Below are positions 6,967 through 16,088 of a stretch of DNA of 23,935 bases, piece after piece. The position numbers and the translations under genes were made by a program. Positions within the stretch are counted from its first letter, which is position 1. Every line of letters starts with the position of its first letter. Where the stretch lies: assembly GCA_005888335.1 (NCBI GenBank), contig VAWY01000060.1, positions 1 through 23,935 of the forward strand, given 5' to 3'. The DNA is from Actinomycetota bacterium (lineage in GTDB: Bacteria; Actinomycetota; Thermoleophilia; Solirubrobacterales; Solirubrobacteraceae). The notes under the pieces were generated by a model. That model saw nothing but the letters and a program-made list of their open reading frames with translations, was not told the origin of the DNA and ran no database searches.

Positions 6967-7494
6967 ATGCGGGACGCCAACATCGGAGAGATCCTGGTGC
7001 AGCCCGACGATCTCCGCTCGCGCGTGCGCGAGCTCGGCGCCGAGATCAGCCGCGACTACGCCGGCACCGACCTGCTCCTCGTCGGCGTGCTCAAGGGCGC
7101 GGTGTTCTTCCTGTCGGACCTCATGCGCCACATCGAGATCCCGGTCGAGGTCGACTTCATGGCGGTGGCCAGCTACGGCTCGCAGACCGACTCGAGCGGC
7201 GTCGTGCGGATCCTCAAGGACCTCGACATGCCGATCGAGGGCCGCAACGTCCTCATCGTCGAGGACATCATCGATTCGGGGCTCACGCTGCAGTACCTGA
7301 TGCGCAACCTGGGCGCGCGCAACCCGCACTCGCTGGAGGTGTGCGCGCTGCTCACAAAGCCGGAGCGGCGCAAGGTCGAGGTGATCCCGCGCTACGTCGG
7401 CTTCGAGATCCCGGACCGCTTCGCGATCGGCTACGGGTTGGATTTTTCCGAGCGGTACCGCAACTTGCCCTACGTGGCGGCGCTTAAGAGCTAA
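6967..7494 (+). CDS. hpt: Hypoxanthine phosphoribosyltransferase
   Basis: A 175-residue purine salvage enzyme converting hypoxanthine (and usually guanine) plus PRPP to IMP or GMP. The PRPP-binding signature NVLIVEDIIDSGLTL is near the middle, preceded by VGVLKGAVFFLSDL and followed by DFSERYRNLPYV, the substrate-loop and C-terminal motifs of the family. The ATG at 6967 follows iclR by 13 bases with no clear ribosome site. A TAGCGT at 6952-6957 could be a -10 giving a very short leader. The hpt-ftsH order is conserved in many Gram-positive bacteria and supports the call. Confidence 0.95.
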   Translation: MRDANIGEILVQPDDLRSRVRELGAEISRDYAGTDLLLVGVLKGAVFFLSDLMRHIEIPVEVDFMAVASYGSQTDSSGVVRILKDLDMPIEGRNVLIVEDIIDSGLTLQYLMRNLGARNPHSLEVCALLTKPERRKVEVIPRYVGFEIPDRFAIGYGLDFSERYRNLPYVAALKS

Positions 7495-7503
7495 GGAAAT
7501 GCG

Positions 7504-7554
7504 CCCGGTCGGCCGATGGGGCGATGGTAGGCTTGACCATCCGGCCGAGCCGGG
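7504..7554 (+). promoter_or_regulatory. Stem-loop in the hpt-ftsH gap, 12 bases before ftsH
   Basis: CCCGGTCGGCC (7504-7514) pairs with GGCCGAGCCGGG (7543-7554), giving about 11 base pairs with one bulge. Inside it GATGGT (7523-7528) pairs with ACCATC (7536-7541). No T-tract follows, and no Shine-Dalgarno sequence lies between the stem and the ATG at 7567. It could attenuate read-through from hpt or act as a structured ftsH leader. A TAGGCT at 7528-7533 is a possible -10, in which case only part of the stem would be transcribed. Confidence 0.4.
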
Positions 7555-7566
7555 AAACCCCCCGTT

Positions 7567-9555
<1,989 letters not shown>

Positions 9556-9563
9556 TTCGCTCC

Positions 9564-9584
9564 GCCCGCGCCGCTTCGGCGGGC
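9564..9584 (+). terminator. GC-rich hairpin after ftsH, possible terminator
   Basis: GCCCG pairs with CGGGC and CCG with CGG around a CTT loop, with a two-base bulge, 8 bases after the ftsH stop. There is no U-tract, so it would be an atypical intrinsic terminator or a 3'-end stabiliser. Confidence 0.35.
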
Positions 9585-9678
9585 CGTGGCGCGGTTCGAT
9601 GACACCGAGGGGGAGTGGGCGGTTGGTCCGTGCACGTTGCGTGTCGCGCGCTGCGCGGTCGCTCCCCTTCTCGCGTGT

Positions 9679-9758
9679 GTCAAGAACGGATCCATAGCGG
9701 ATCTGTTCTTGACGCTCGCCGCGCCGCTGGCGCGTTTGCGCTCGCCCCGGTCGCACGC
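9679..9758. repeat. Palindromic intergenic repeat, copy 1
   Basis: It begins with a 35-base hairpin (9679-9713). GTCAAGAACGGATCC pairs with GGATCTGTTCTTGAC at 14 of 15 positions around the loop ATAGC. It continues with GCGCCGCTGGCGCGTTTGCGCTC (9721-9743 region), itself containing the inverted repeat GCGCC-GCT-GGCGC. Copy 2 starts exactly 80 bases later, with the same layout. Confidence 0.75.
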
Positions 9759-9838
9759 GTCAAGAACCGCATGACTGTCATGCACTTCTCGACGCGCGCG
9801 GAGCCGCTGGCGCGTTTACGCTCTCTCGCAGCCGTCCC
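9759..9838. repeat. Palindromic intergenic repeat, copy 2
   Basis: A second 35-base hairpin (9759-9793) starts with the same GTCAAGAAC, but its inner stem is different: CGCATGAC pairs with GTCATGC around a single T. About 14 of 17 pairs hold, plus three more flanking pairs (9756-9796). The tail GAGCCGCTGGCGCGTTTACGCTC at 9801-9823 matches the copy 1 tail at nearly every base. Pairing is kept while the inner sequence changed, which suggests selection on structure. The right boundary is approximate. Confidence 0.7.
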
Positions 9839-9864
9839 GCCACGCCCGCCCGCGGACGCCCACG

Positions 9865-9870
9865 TACCTT
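9865..9870 (+). promoter_or_regulatory. Predicted -10 hexamer of the folP-folB-folK operon
   Basis: TACCTT ends seven bases before the folP GTG at 9878, and no ribosome-binding site is present. This fits leaderless transcription starting at or next to the start codon. No convincing -35 was seen. Confidence 0.4.
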
Positions 9871-9877
9871 CCTCTCG

Positions 9878-10738
9878 GTGCCCCAGACCACGCCTGACCC
9901 GCCAGCACCGTTGCGCACGGAGCGAACACGAACAGGCACCCCGCCCTTCCGCGTCATGGGCATCGTCAACGTCACGCCGGACTCCTTCTCCGACGGCGGC
10001 CTCTGGCTCGACCCGGGCGCCGCGATCGCCCACGGCAAGGACCTCGCCGGCGAAGGCGCGGCGATCCTCGACGTCGGCGGCGAGTCCACCCGCCCGGGCG
10101 CCGAGCCGGTCACGGCCGACGAGGAGCTGCGCCGCGTCATCCCGGTGCTCGAGGGGCTGAACGCCACTTCCGCCCAGCTCTCGATCGACACCACCAAGCA
10201 CGCCGTCGCCCGAGCCGCCCTCCATGCCGGCGCCACCCTCGTCAACGACGTCAGCGCCCTGCGCTTCGACCCCGAGCTGGCCGGCCTCTGTGCCGACGCG
10301 GGCTGCGACGTCTGCCTGATGCACATGCTCGGCGAGCCGCGGACCATGCAGCGCGACCCGCGCTACGGCGACGTCGTCGACGACGTGAAGGCGTTTCTCC
10401 ACGAGCGCCTGACCTTCGCCACCAGCGAGGGCATCGCCGAGGAGCGGATCCTCCTGGACCCCGGCATCGGATTCGGCAAGACCGTCGAGCACAACCTCGA
10501 GCTGCTGCGGCGCCTGGGTGAGCTCGTCGCGCTCGGGCGGCCGGTGGTCATCGGCACCTCGCGCAAGTCGTTTCTCGGGCGGCTGACCGGCGTCGAGCAG
10601 GCCAGCGAGCGCGTCGCCGGGACGGTCGCGACGAACGTGCTCGCGTACGAGCGCGGCGCCTCGGTCTTCCGCGTCCACGACGTCGCGCCGACCGTCGAGG
10701 CGCTGACGGTGGCGGCTGCTACGGTCCCGGCGCGGTGA
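9878..10738 (+). CDS. folP: Dihydropteroate synthase
   Basis: A 286-residue TIM-barrel enzyme joining p-aminobenzoate to the pterin pyrophosphate in folate synthesis; it is the sulfonamide target. Both family signatures are present: MGIVNVTPDSFSDGG near residues 27-41 and DVGGESTRPGA. SIDTTKHAVA, NDVSA, DPGIGFGKT and GTSRKSFLG follow as expected. The GTG at 9878 gives about 26 residues before the first signature. It lies seven bases after TACCTT and has no ribosome site, so it is probably leaderless. The stop overlaps the folB start (GTGA at 10735-10738), so the fol genes form a coupled operon. Confidence 0.95.
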   Translation: MPQTTPDPPAPLRTERTRTGTPPFRVMGIVNVTPDSFSDGGLWLDPGAAIAHGKDLAGEGAAILDVGGESTRPGAEPVTADEELRRVIPVLEGLNATSAQLSIDTTKHAVARAALHAGATLVNDVSALRFDPELAGLCADAGCDVCLMHMLGEPRTMQRDPRYGDVVDDVKAFLHERLTFATSEGIAEERILLDPGIGFGKTVEHNLELLRRLGELVALGRPVVIGTSRKSFLGRLTGVEQASERVAGTVATNVLAYERGASVFRVHDVAPTVEALTVAAATVPAR

Positions 10739-11163
10739 CAGACGACCCCGACGACCTCGACGAGGAGCGCTTCGACGACGAGGACGACGAGCGCGCGGAG
10801 ACCGTCGTCACGATCGAGATCACCGGCCTGCAGCTGTTCACCCACCACGGGGTGACGGCCGCCGAGCGCGAGGTCGGCCAGCGGCTCGTCGTCGACCTGC
10901 GCCTCGACGTCGGCGAGTCCGACGCGACGGTGACCGACCTCGTCGAGGACACCGTCGACTACGCGCAGGTCTGCCAGCTCGTCGCGCTGGTCGCCCAGCA
11001 GCGCTCCTACAAGACGCTCGAGCGCCTGTGCGCGGCGATCGCCGAGCGGCTCATCAGCGACTTCGAGGTCGAGTACGTGTGGGTGAAGGCCGCCAAGCCC
11101 GAGCCCCCGATCCCGCTGCCCGTCGAGGAGGTCTCGGTCGAGATCTCCCGCGAGCCCGAGTGA
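10735..11163 (+). CDS. folB: Dihydroneopterin aldolase with acidic N-terminal extension
   Basis: A 142-residue enzyme of folate synthesis that cleaves dihydroneopterin to 6-hydroxymethyl-dihydropterin. The domain starts at about residue 25: TIEITGLQLFTHHGVTAAEREVGQ, then VVDLRLD, TVDYAQV, LERLCAAIAERL and VWVKAAKPEPPIP, all typical of FolB. Residues 2-24 are almost entirely Asp, Glu, Arg and Pro, an extension absent from the usual protein of about 120 residues. No later in-frame ATG or GTG lies before the domain, and the GTG overlaps the folP stop, so the extension appears real. The stop in turn overlaps the folK GTG (GTGA, 11160-11163). Confidence 0.93.
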   Translation: MTDDPDDLDEERFDDEDDERAETVVTIEITGLQLFTHHGVTAAEREVGQRLVVDLRLDVGESDATVTDLVEDTVDYAQVCQLVALVAQQRSYKTLERLCAAIAERLISDFEVEYVWVKAAKPEPPIPLPVEEVSVEISREPE

Positions 11164-11705
11164 GCAGCCCCCCGGGGACCGCCACCGGGTACCTCGGCCT
11201 CGGCTCGAACGTCGGCGACCGCCGGGCGAACCTCCAGGCGGCGGCCGACGCCCTGCCGGCACGCGGGGTGCGCGTCCTGGCCAGCTCGTCGACATACGAC
11301 ACCGAACCCGTCGGCGAGATCCTCGACCAGCCGAGCTTCCTCAACGCGTGCCTGCGCATCGCCACCGCGCTCGGGCCCGAGGAGCTGCTCGAAGCGTGCA
11401 AGGCGGTCGAGCGCGAGCTTGGGCGGGCCCCGGGCGGGCCGCGCCACGGCCCGCGCCCCATCGACGTCGACGTCCTCCTCCTCGGCGACCTCGAATACGC
11501 CTCCGAGCGCCTGCGGCTGCCCCACGAGCAGGTGCTGGCCCGGCGCTTCGTCCTGGTTCCGCTGCTCGAGCTCGACTTCGGCCTGCGCACGCCCGACGGG
11601 GCGTCGCTGGCCGACGCGCTCGCCGTGCTGCCCATGGACGAGGGTGTGAGGCGAGAGGGGGGTCCGCTCAGGATCCGCTGGACGCCGGCCGACGACCAGG
11701 CTTGA
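11160..11705 (+). CDS. folK: 2-amino-4-hydroxy-6-hydroxymethyldihydropteridine pyrophosphokinase
   Basis: A 181-residue enzyme that transfers pyrophosphate from ATP to 6-hydroxymethyl-dihydropterin, making the FolP substrate. The N-terminal YLGLGSNVGDRRANLQAA, the middle STYDTEPVG and QPSFLNACLRI, and the signature GPRPIDVDVLLLGD are all present, followed by LPHEQVLARRFVLVPLLEL. The GTG start shares bases with the folB stop. The natural order of use is FolB, FolK, FolP, and all three are made from one coupled message. Confidence 0.95.
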   Translation: MSSPPGTATGYLGLGSNVGDRRANLQAAADALPARGVRVLASSSTYDTEPVGEILDQPSFLNACLRIATALGPEELLEACKAVERELGRAPGGPRHGPRPIDVDVLLLGDLEYASERLRLPHEQVLARRFVLVPLLELDFGLRTPDGASLADALAVLPMDEGVRREGGPLRIRWTPADDQA

Positions 11706-11718
11706 CGTCCAGGGCCCG

Positions 11719-11733
11719 CCCGCCGCCGGCGGG
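11719..11733 (+). terminator. Hairpin between folK and the RTX gene
   Basis: CCCGCC and GGCGGG pair perfectly around a GCC loop, 14 bases after the folK stop. There is no T-tract. It may end or attenuate the fol transcript before the unrelated secreted-protein gene. Confidence 0.35.
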
Positions 11734-11768
11734 TCCATCCCATCTCGGAGGGTCCAGCCGTTCTCGCC

Positions 11769-14700
11769 GTGCTTCTCAGGCGCCGCCGCGCCCCGCTGTC
11801 AATCGCCATCGCCGTGCTCGCCGCCTGCGCCCTCGCGCCCGGGGGCGCCCGTGCCGCCACGCTCGACGTGAGCGCCGGCACGCTGCGCTACGTCGCGGCC
11901 CCCGGCGAGGCCAACCTGGTGACGATCACGCCCGACGTCGGGTTCGTGACGGTCGTGGAGTCGAGTCCGACGACCGCCCTGTCGGTCGCGGCGGGCTGCT
12001 CGATCACGCTCCCCGGGCGCGCGACCTGCCCGGCGACCGGGATCACCGCGGTCAGCGTGGACCTGGGTGACCTCGACGACCGCCTCACCAGCACGAGCGC
12101 GCTGCCCACGACGGTCCTCGACGGGCCCGGCAACGACGCCATCACCCTCGGCGCGGGCAACGACACGCTGATCGCGGGGACGGGTGCCGACACGCTCAGC
12201 GGCGGCGCAGGGACGGACACCGCCGACTACGGCGCGCGGCGCGCCGCCGTCACCGTGACGCTCGACGACCGCGCCGGCGACGGCGAGGCCGGCGAGAACG
12301 ACGACGTGCGCTCCGACGTCGAGAACGTCACCGGCGGGGCCGGCGACGACCGCCTGGTCGGCAGCGCCGCCGCCAACGTCCTGCGCGGCGGGGACGGCGG
12401 CGACACGTTCGCCGGCGGCGCCGGCGCCGACACCTTCGCCGGCGGTCCCGGCGAGGACGTCGCCGACTACAGCGCGCGGACCGAGCCGCTGCGCCTCAGC
12501 AACGACGGCGTCGCCGACGACGGCGCGACCGGCGAGGGCGACAACATCGGCACCGACGTCGACGACATCACGGGCGGGTCGGGCGATGACGTCATCACCG
12601 GCTCGAACTCCCGCAACGCGCTGCGCGGCGGCGCCGGGCGCGACTCGCTGACCGGCGGGAGCGGGGCCGACGCGCTGGCCGGCGGCGACGGCGCGGACAC
12701 GCTCGGCGGCGGCGACGGCGACGACAGCCTCGACGGGGGGCGCGGCGCCGACACGCTCGGCGGCGGCAACGGGACCGACCTCGCCGACTACTCCAGCCGT
12801 ACGGCGCCGGTCACCGTCGACCTCGCGGCGACGTCGGGCGCCGGCGAGGCCGGCGAGAACGACCGCGTGCTCGACGACGTCGAGGGCGCCACGGGCGGGG
12901 CGGGCAACGATCGCCTGCTCGGCGACTCGGGCGCCAACGTGCTGACCGGCGGCGCCGGCGACGACTGGCTCGACGGCCGGCGCGGCGCCGACACCGTGGC
13001 GGGCGGCGGCGGCTGGGACGTCGCCGACTACGGCGCGCGCACCGCCGCCGTGACCGTGACGCTCGACAACGCGAGCGGCGACGGCGAGTCCGGCGAGAAC
13101 GACAACGTCCGCTCGGACGTCGAGGAGGTGCACGGCGGCTCGGGCAACGACAAGCTGACGGGCGACGCGGGCGACAACGCGCTGCTCGGCGCGGGCGGCG
13201 ACGACCAGCTGCGCGGCGGCGACGGCGACGACCGCCTCGACGCCGCCGACGGCAACGACTCCGCGTGGGGCGGCGCGGGCGACGACACGATCTCGCTCGG
13301 CCGCGGCTCGAACAAGGGCTACGGCGAGGACGGCAACGACCACCTGATCGGCGGCGACGGGTACGACGAGCTCGACGGCGGCGCGGGGAACGACGCGCTC
13401 GAAGCCGGCGCGGGCGACGACAAGCTGACCGGCGGCGACGGCGACGACGGCCTCGACTGCGGAACGGGCAACGACACGGCCGACGGCGGGCGCGGGGACG
13501 ACCGCCTCACCGGCGCTGCCGGGAACGACACGCTGCGCGGGAGCGACGACACCGACGGGCTCGACGGCGGCGCCGGGAACGACTCGCTCGACGGCGGCGC
13601 CGGAGACGATGTGCTCGATGGCGGCGACGGCAACGACGCCCTCTACGGCCAGGACGGCACCGACCGACTCGCCGCCGGCGCGGGCGACGACCAGCTGTGG
13701 GGCGGGCGCGGCGACGACGCGCTCGACACCGGCGACGGCGCCAACAAGGCCTACGGCGAGGACGGCGCCGACAGCATCACCGCCGGCGACGGCAACGACC
13801 AGCTCTGGGGCGGCAACGGCGCCGACGTCATCGCCGCGGGCGCCGGCGCGAACAAGGTCTACGGCGAGGCCGATGGCGACCGGCTGACGGCCGGCGCGGG
13901 CAACGACCAGCTCGACGGCGGGTCCGGCGACGACACGCTCGACGGCGGAGCGGGCGACGACGCGCTCGATGCCGGGGCGGGCAACGACCAGCTCGACGGC
14001 GGCGCGGGCAACGACCGCCTGACGGGCAGCGACGGCGACGACGCCCTCGACGGCGGCGACGGGACCGACACGCTCGACGGTGGCGCCGGCGCCGACAACA
14101 TCGCGGGCGAGGGCGCCAACGACGCGCTGCGCGGCGGCGACGGCCCCGACGTGCTCGACGGCGGGGGCGGGGCCGACACGCTCGACGGCGGGCGCGGCCC
14201 CGACCGCCTCCAGGGCGGCGACGGCGCCGACTCGCTCGGTGGTGGCGACGACGACGACGTGCTCGACGGCGGCGCGGGCCCCGACCAGATCCGCGGCGAC
14301 AGCGGCAACGACACCGTCGACTACGGCACGCGGACCGCCGCGGTCAAGGTGACCAACGACGGCAAGGCCGACGACGGCACGAAGGGGGAGGGCGACAACG
14401 TCGCGCCGTCGGTGGACGGGATGATCGGGGGCGCCGGCAACGACGAGCTGCGCCAGACGCAGAACTATCCCGCGACGATCGACGGCGGCGCGGGCGACGA
14501 CCGCATCGCCGGCGGGGCCGCGGACGACCGGCTGCGAGGCGGCGACGGACGCGACACGATCACCGGCGGCGACGGCCGCGACCAGCTCGACGCCGGCGCC
14601 GGGGACGACGCGCTCTCCGACGCCGACGGCGGACGCGACACCCTGATCTGCGGCGGCGGACGCGACCGCGCGCGCGCAGACCGGGCCGACGTGCGCAGCG

Positions 14701-15257
14701 CCTGCGAGAAGGTCACGTACGGCACGGCCGCCCCGCGCCCGGCCAAGCGCGCGCCCGCCAAGGTCCCAGCCGCGCCGCGCGCTCCCCGCACCTCGGCGCC
14801 GCGCGCCGCCCGCGGGTCGCTGCGCGCGCTGGCGCTGCGGCCCGACCACGGCCGCCACCCGCACGTGCGCACCGGCCTGCGCGCCCTGCCCCGCTGCCAG
14901 GGCGCGCCGCAGCTCGTCCCGACGTGGAAGGCGGCCGCCAAGGCGTTCGGGCTGCGCTGGACGATCCTGGCGGCGATCACCGAGATCGAGTCGGGCTTCG
15001 GCTGCACCATGGGGCCGTCGAAGGCGGGGGCGATCGGCTGGACGCAGTTCATGCCCGCCACGTGGAAGCGCTGGGGGATGGACGCCGACGGCGACGGCAA
15101 GGCGAGCCCGTACAGCTCGGCCGACGCGATCTTCGCGACGGCGCGCTACCTGCGCGCGGCGGGCGCGCCGGGCTCCTACCGGCGCGCGATCTACGCGTAC
15201 AACCACGCCGGGTGGTACGTGCGCAGCGTCCTCAAGCGCACCTCACACTTCGTGTAG
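11769..15257 (+). CDS. Secreted RTX (calcium-binding nonapeptide) protein with C-terminal lytic transglycosylase domain
   Basis: An 1162-residue exported protein. Residues 1-29 form a signal peptide with four arginines and a hydrophobic core; cleavage after ARA is likely, though LAAC at 17-20 could also be a lipobox. A beta-type domain runs to about residue 115, followed by RTX repeats (GGxGxDxLx), the last of them ending near residue 970. Residues 456-851 are 44 uninterrupted nonapeptides. Five copies of a DY-x-x-RT-containing module interrupt the RTX tract (Asp codons at 12225, 12465, 12786, 13026, 14319). An Ala/Pro/Arg linker leads to an SLT-type domain (about 1050-1162) with the likely catalytic Glu1074 in IESGFG, then AGAIGWTQFMPATWKRWG, a DADGDGKA calcium-type loop, ADAIFATARYL and AYNHAGWYV. 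Role inferred: calcium-folded, wall-directed peptidoglycan cleavage outside the cell. No adjacent type I secretion genes or RTX acyltransferase are present, so it is not a classical RTX toxin. The GTG start lacks a well-spaced ribosome site (GGAGGG is 16 bases away). Confidence 0.88.
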   Translation: MLLRRRRAPLSIAIAVLAACALAPGGARAATLDVSAGTLRYVAAPGEANLVTITPDVGFVTVVESSPTTALSVAAGCSITLPGRATCPATGITAVSVDLGDLDDRLTSTSALPTTVLDGPGNDAITLGAGNDTLIAGTGADTLSGGAGTDTADYGARRAAVTVTLDDRAGDGEAGENDDVRSDVENVTGGAGDDRLVGSAAANVLRGGDGGDTFAGGAGADTFAGGPGEDVADYSARTEPLRLSNDGVADDGATGEGDNIGTDVDDITGGSGDDVITGSNSRNALRGGAGRDSLTGGSGADALAGGDGADTLGGGDGDDSLDGGRGADTLGGGNGTDLADYSSRTAPVTVDLAATSGAGEAGENDRVLDDVEGATGGAGNDRLLGDSGANVLTGGAGDDWLDGRRGADTVAGGGGWDVADYGARTAAVTVTLDNASGDGESGENDNVRSDVEEVHGGSGNDKLTGDAGDNALLGAGGDDQLRGGDGDDRLDAADGNDSAWGGAGDDTISLGRGSNKGYGEDGNDHLIGGDGYDELDGGAGNDALEAGAGDDKLTGGDGDDGLDCGTGNDTADGGRGDDRLTGAAGNDTLRGSDDTDGLDGGAGNDSLDGGAGDDVLDGGDGNDALYGQDGTDRLAAGAGDDQLWGGRGDDALDTGDGANKAYGEDGADSITAGDGNDQLWGGNGADVIAAGAGANKVYGEADGDRLTAGAGNDQLDGGSGDDTLDGGAGDDALDAGAGNDQLDGGAGNDRLTGSDGDDALDGGDGTDTLDGGAGADNIAGEGANDALRGGDGPDVLDGGGGADTLDGGRGPDRLQGGDGADSLGGGDDDDVLDGGAGPDQIRGDSGNDTVDYGTRTAAVKVTNDGKADDGTKGEGDNVAPSVDGMIGGAGNDELRQTQNYPATIDGGAGDDRIAGGAADDRLRGGDGRDTITGGDGRDQLDAGAGDDALSDADGGRDTLICGGGRDRARADRADVRSACEKVTYGTAAPRPAKRAPAKVPAAPRAPRTSAPRAARGSLRALALRPDHGRHPHVRTGLRALPRCQGAPQLVPTWKAAAKAFGLRWTILAAITEIESGFGCTMGPSKAGAIGWTQFMPATWKRWGMDADGDGKASPYSSADAIFATARYLRAAGAPGSYRRAIYAYNHAGWYVRSVLKRTSHFV

Positions 15258-15971
15258 GGCGCGCGGCATCCGCCCCGGATAGTCCGGGAACAGCCGGGCG
15301 GCCAGCTGCCCTGACGGGCGCGGCTCGATCTCGCCGCGCAGGTCGTCGAGCGTCATGAGCAGCCGCAGGCTCGAGGCGATCTGCAGGTCGGCGACGTTCG
15401 GCGCATCGCCGCCGATCACGCCCTCGGCGACGTAGCCGTCGGCGCGGTCGAGGTGGCCGCCCAGCGCCGCGAGGTCGGCGCGGACGGCCTCCTCGGTCGA
15501 GCGGTTGAGCGCGCGCTCGAGGCGCACGAGCACCGGCGCGGTCCGGATGGCCAGCGACGCCGCCACGGGCAGGTGGGAGCCCTCCGAGTAGCTCTCGAGC
15601 GCGTCGGGGTGGCGCTGGGCGGCGGCCCACAGCACGCGGCGCGCGAGCGGCTGGAGCACCTCATCACCCCACGCCTCGGCCGCCTCGACCTTGGCGCGCA
15701 GCGCGGCCTCGGCAGGCAGCAGCGGCGGCTCGGGCTCGAGCCCGTCGAGCACGCGCATGATCGCGAGCGAGCCGGCGACCTTCTCGCCCGTCCCGAGCCG
15801 CAGCGCGGGCACGGTCCGGCGCCCGAAGCGCACGGTCTGGTGCACGACGTGCCACATCGGGAGCAGGTCGACGCGCCGGTACGCGAGCCCCTTGCGCCGC
15901 AGCGCGAGCTCCACGGCGGCGCACGGGTGCGACGCGGGCACGACGTAGAGGGTCAGTTCGCCGCGAGTCAT
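15243..15971 (-). CDS. Glutathione S-transferase-like protein
   Basis: A 242-residue protein with a thioredoxin-fold N-terminal domain (ELTLYVVPASHPCAAVELALRRKGLAYRRVDL), the cis-proline motif TVPALRLG, and GSLAIMRVLDGL, which corresponds to the E/D-S glutathione-contact region. An all-helical C-terminal domain has DAPNVADLQIASSLRLL. The substrate is unknown. Actinobacteria commonly use mycothiol rather than glutathione, so transferase activity is uncertain. The ATG at 15971 is preceded by CAGGAT six bases away, which could be a leaderless -10, or its AGGA could serve as a weak ribosome site. The 3' end overlaps the RTX gene tail to tail by 15 bases. It is divergent from coaX. Confidence 0.7.
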   Translation of the reverse strand: MTRGELTLYVVPASHPCAAVELALRRKGLAYRRVDLLPMWHVVHQTVRFGRRTVPALRLGTGEKVAGSLAIMRVLDGLEPEPPLLPAEAALRAKVEAAEAWGDEVLQPLARRVLWAAAQRHPDALESYSEGSHLPVAASLAIRTAPVLVRLERALNRSTEEAVRADLAALGGHLDRADGYVAEGVIGGDAPNVADLQIASSLRLLMTLDDLRGEIEPRPSGQLAARLFPDYPGRMPRALHEV

Positions 15972-16088
15972 GGGAGCATCCTGACCGACCCGCGAGCGCA
16001 GTGCGGTCGGGACCTGAGACGCCGGCGGGTGTCGCTCGCGCAAGCGGCGCGCAACCGCCGGGCCATGCCACGGCCATACTTCGCCGCC

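Larger units (their letters stand above)
9556..9877. other. 322-base non-coding stretch between ftsH and folP
   Basis: No credible gene is seen on either strand. It contains a GC hairpin just after ftsH (9564-9584), a low-information GC-rich stretch (about 9590-9670), two copies of an 80-bp-period palindromic repeat (9679-9838) and a predicted folP promoter hexamer (9865-9870). Short open frames here are repeat-derived. Confidence 0.7.

Noticed and set aside
9595..9670. A small RNA or tRNA gene after ftsH
   Set aside because: No cloverleaf or conserved tRNA bases could be placed, and the stretch is simple GC-rich sequence.
9586..9774. Short open frames in the ftsH-folP gap
   Set aside because: They are translations of the palindromic repeats and GC-rich flanks, with no ribosome site and no recognisable protein.
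9679..9838. Repeats considered as a CRISPR array
   Set aside because: There are only two units, each is itself a long palindrome, and the intervening tails are repeated rather than unique spacers. No cas genes were seen.
11799..15206. An uninterrupted 1135-codon frame antisense to the RTX gene
   Set aside because: It mirrors the sense gene's repetitive GGC/GAC codons. In such DNA the reverse frames lack stops by composition. The product is Val/Ala/Arg-rich with no domain, while the sense strand has a signal peptide, RTX register and an SLT domain.
11769..15257. Classical RTX toxin of the hemolysin type
   Set aside because: No pore-forming domain, acyltransferase, type I ABC exporter or membrane-fusion gene is present, the N-terminus has an export signal, and the C-terminus is a lytic transglycosylase.
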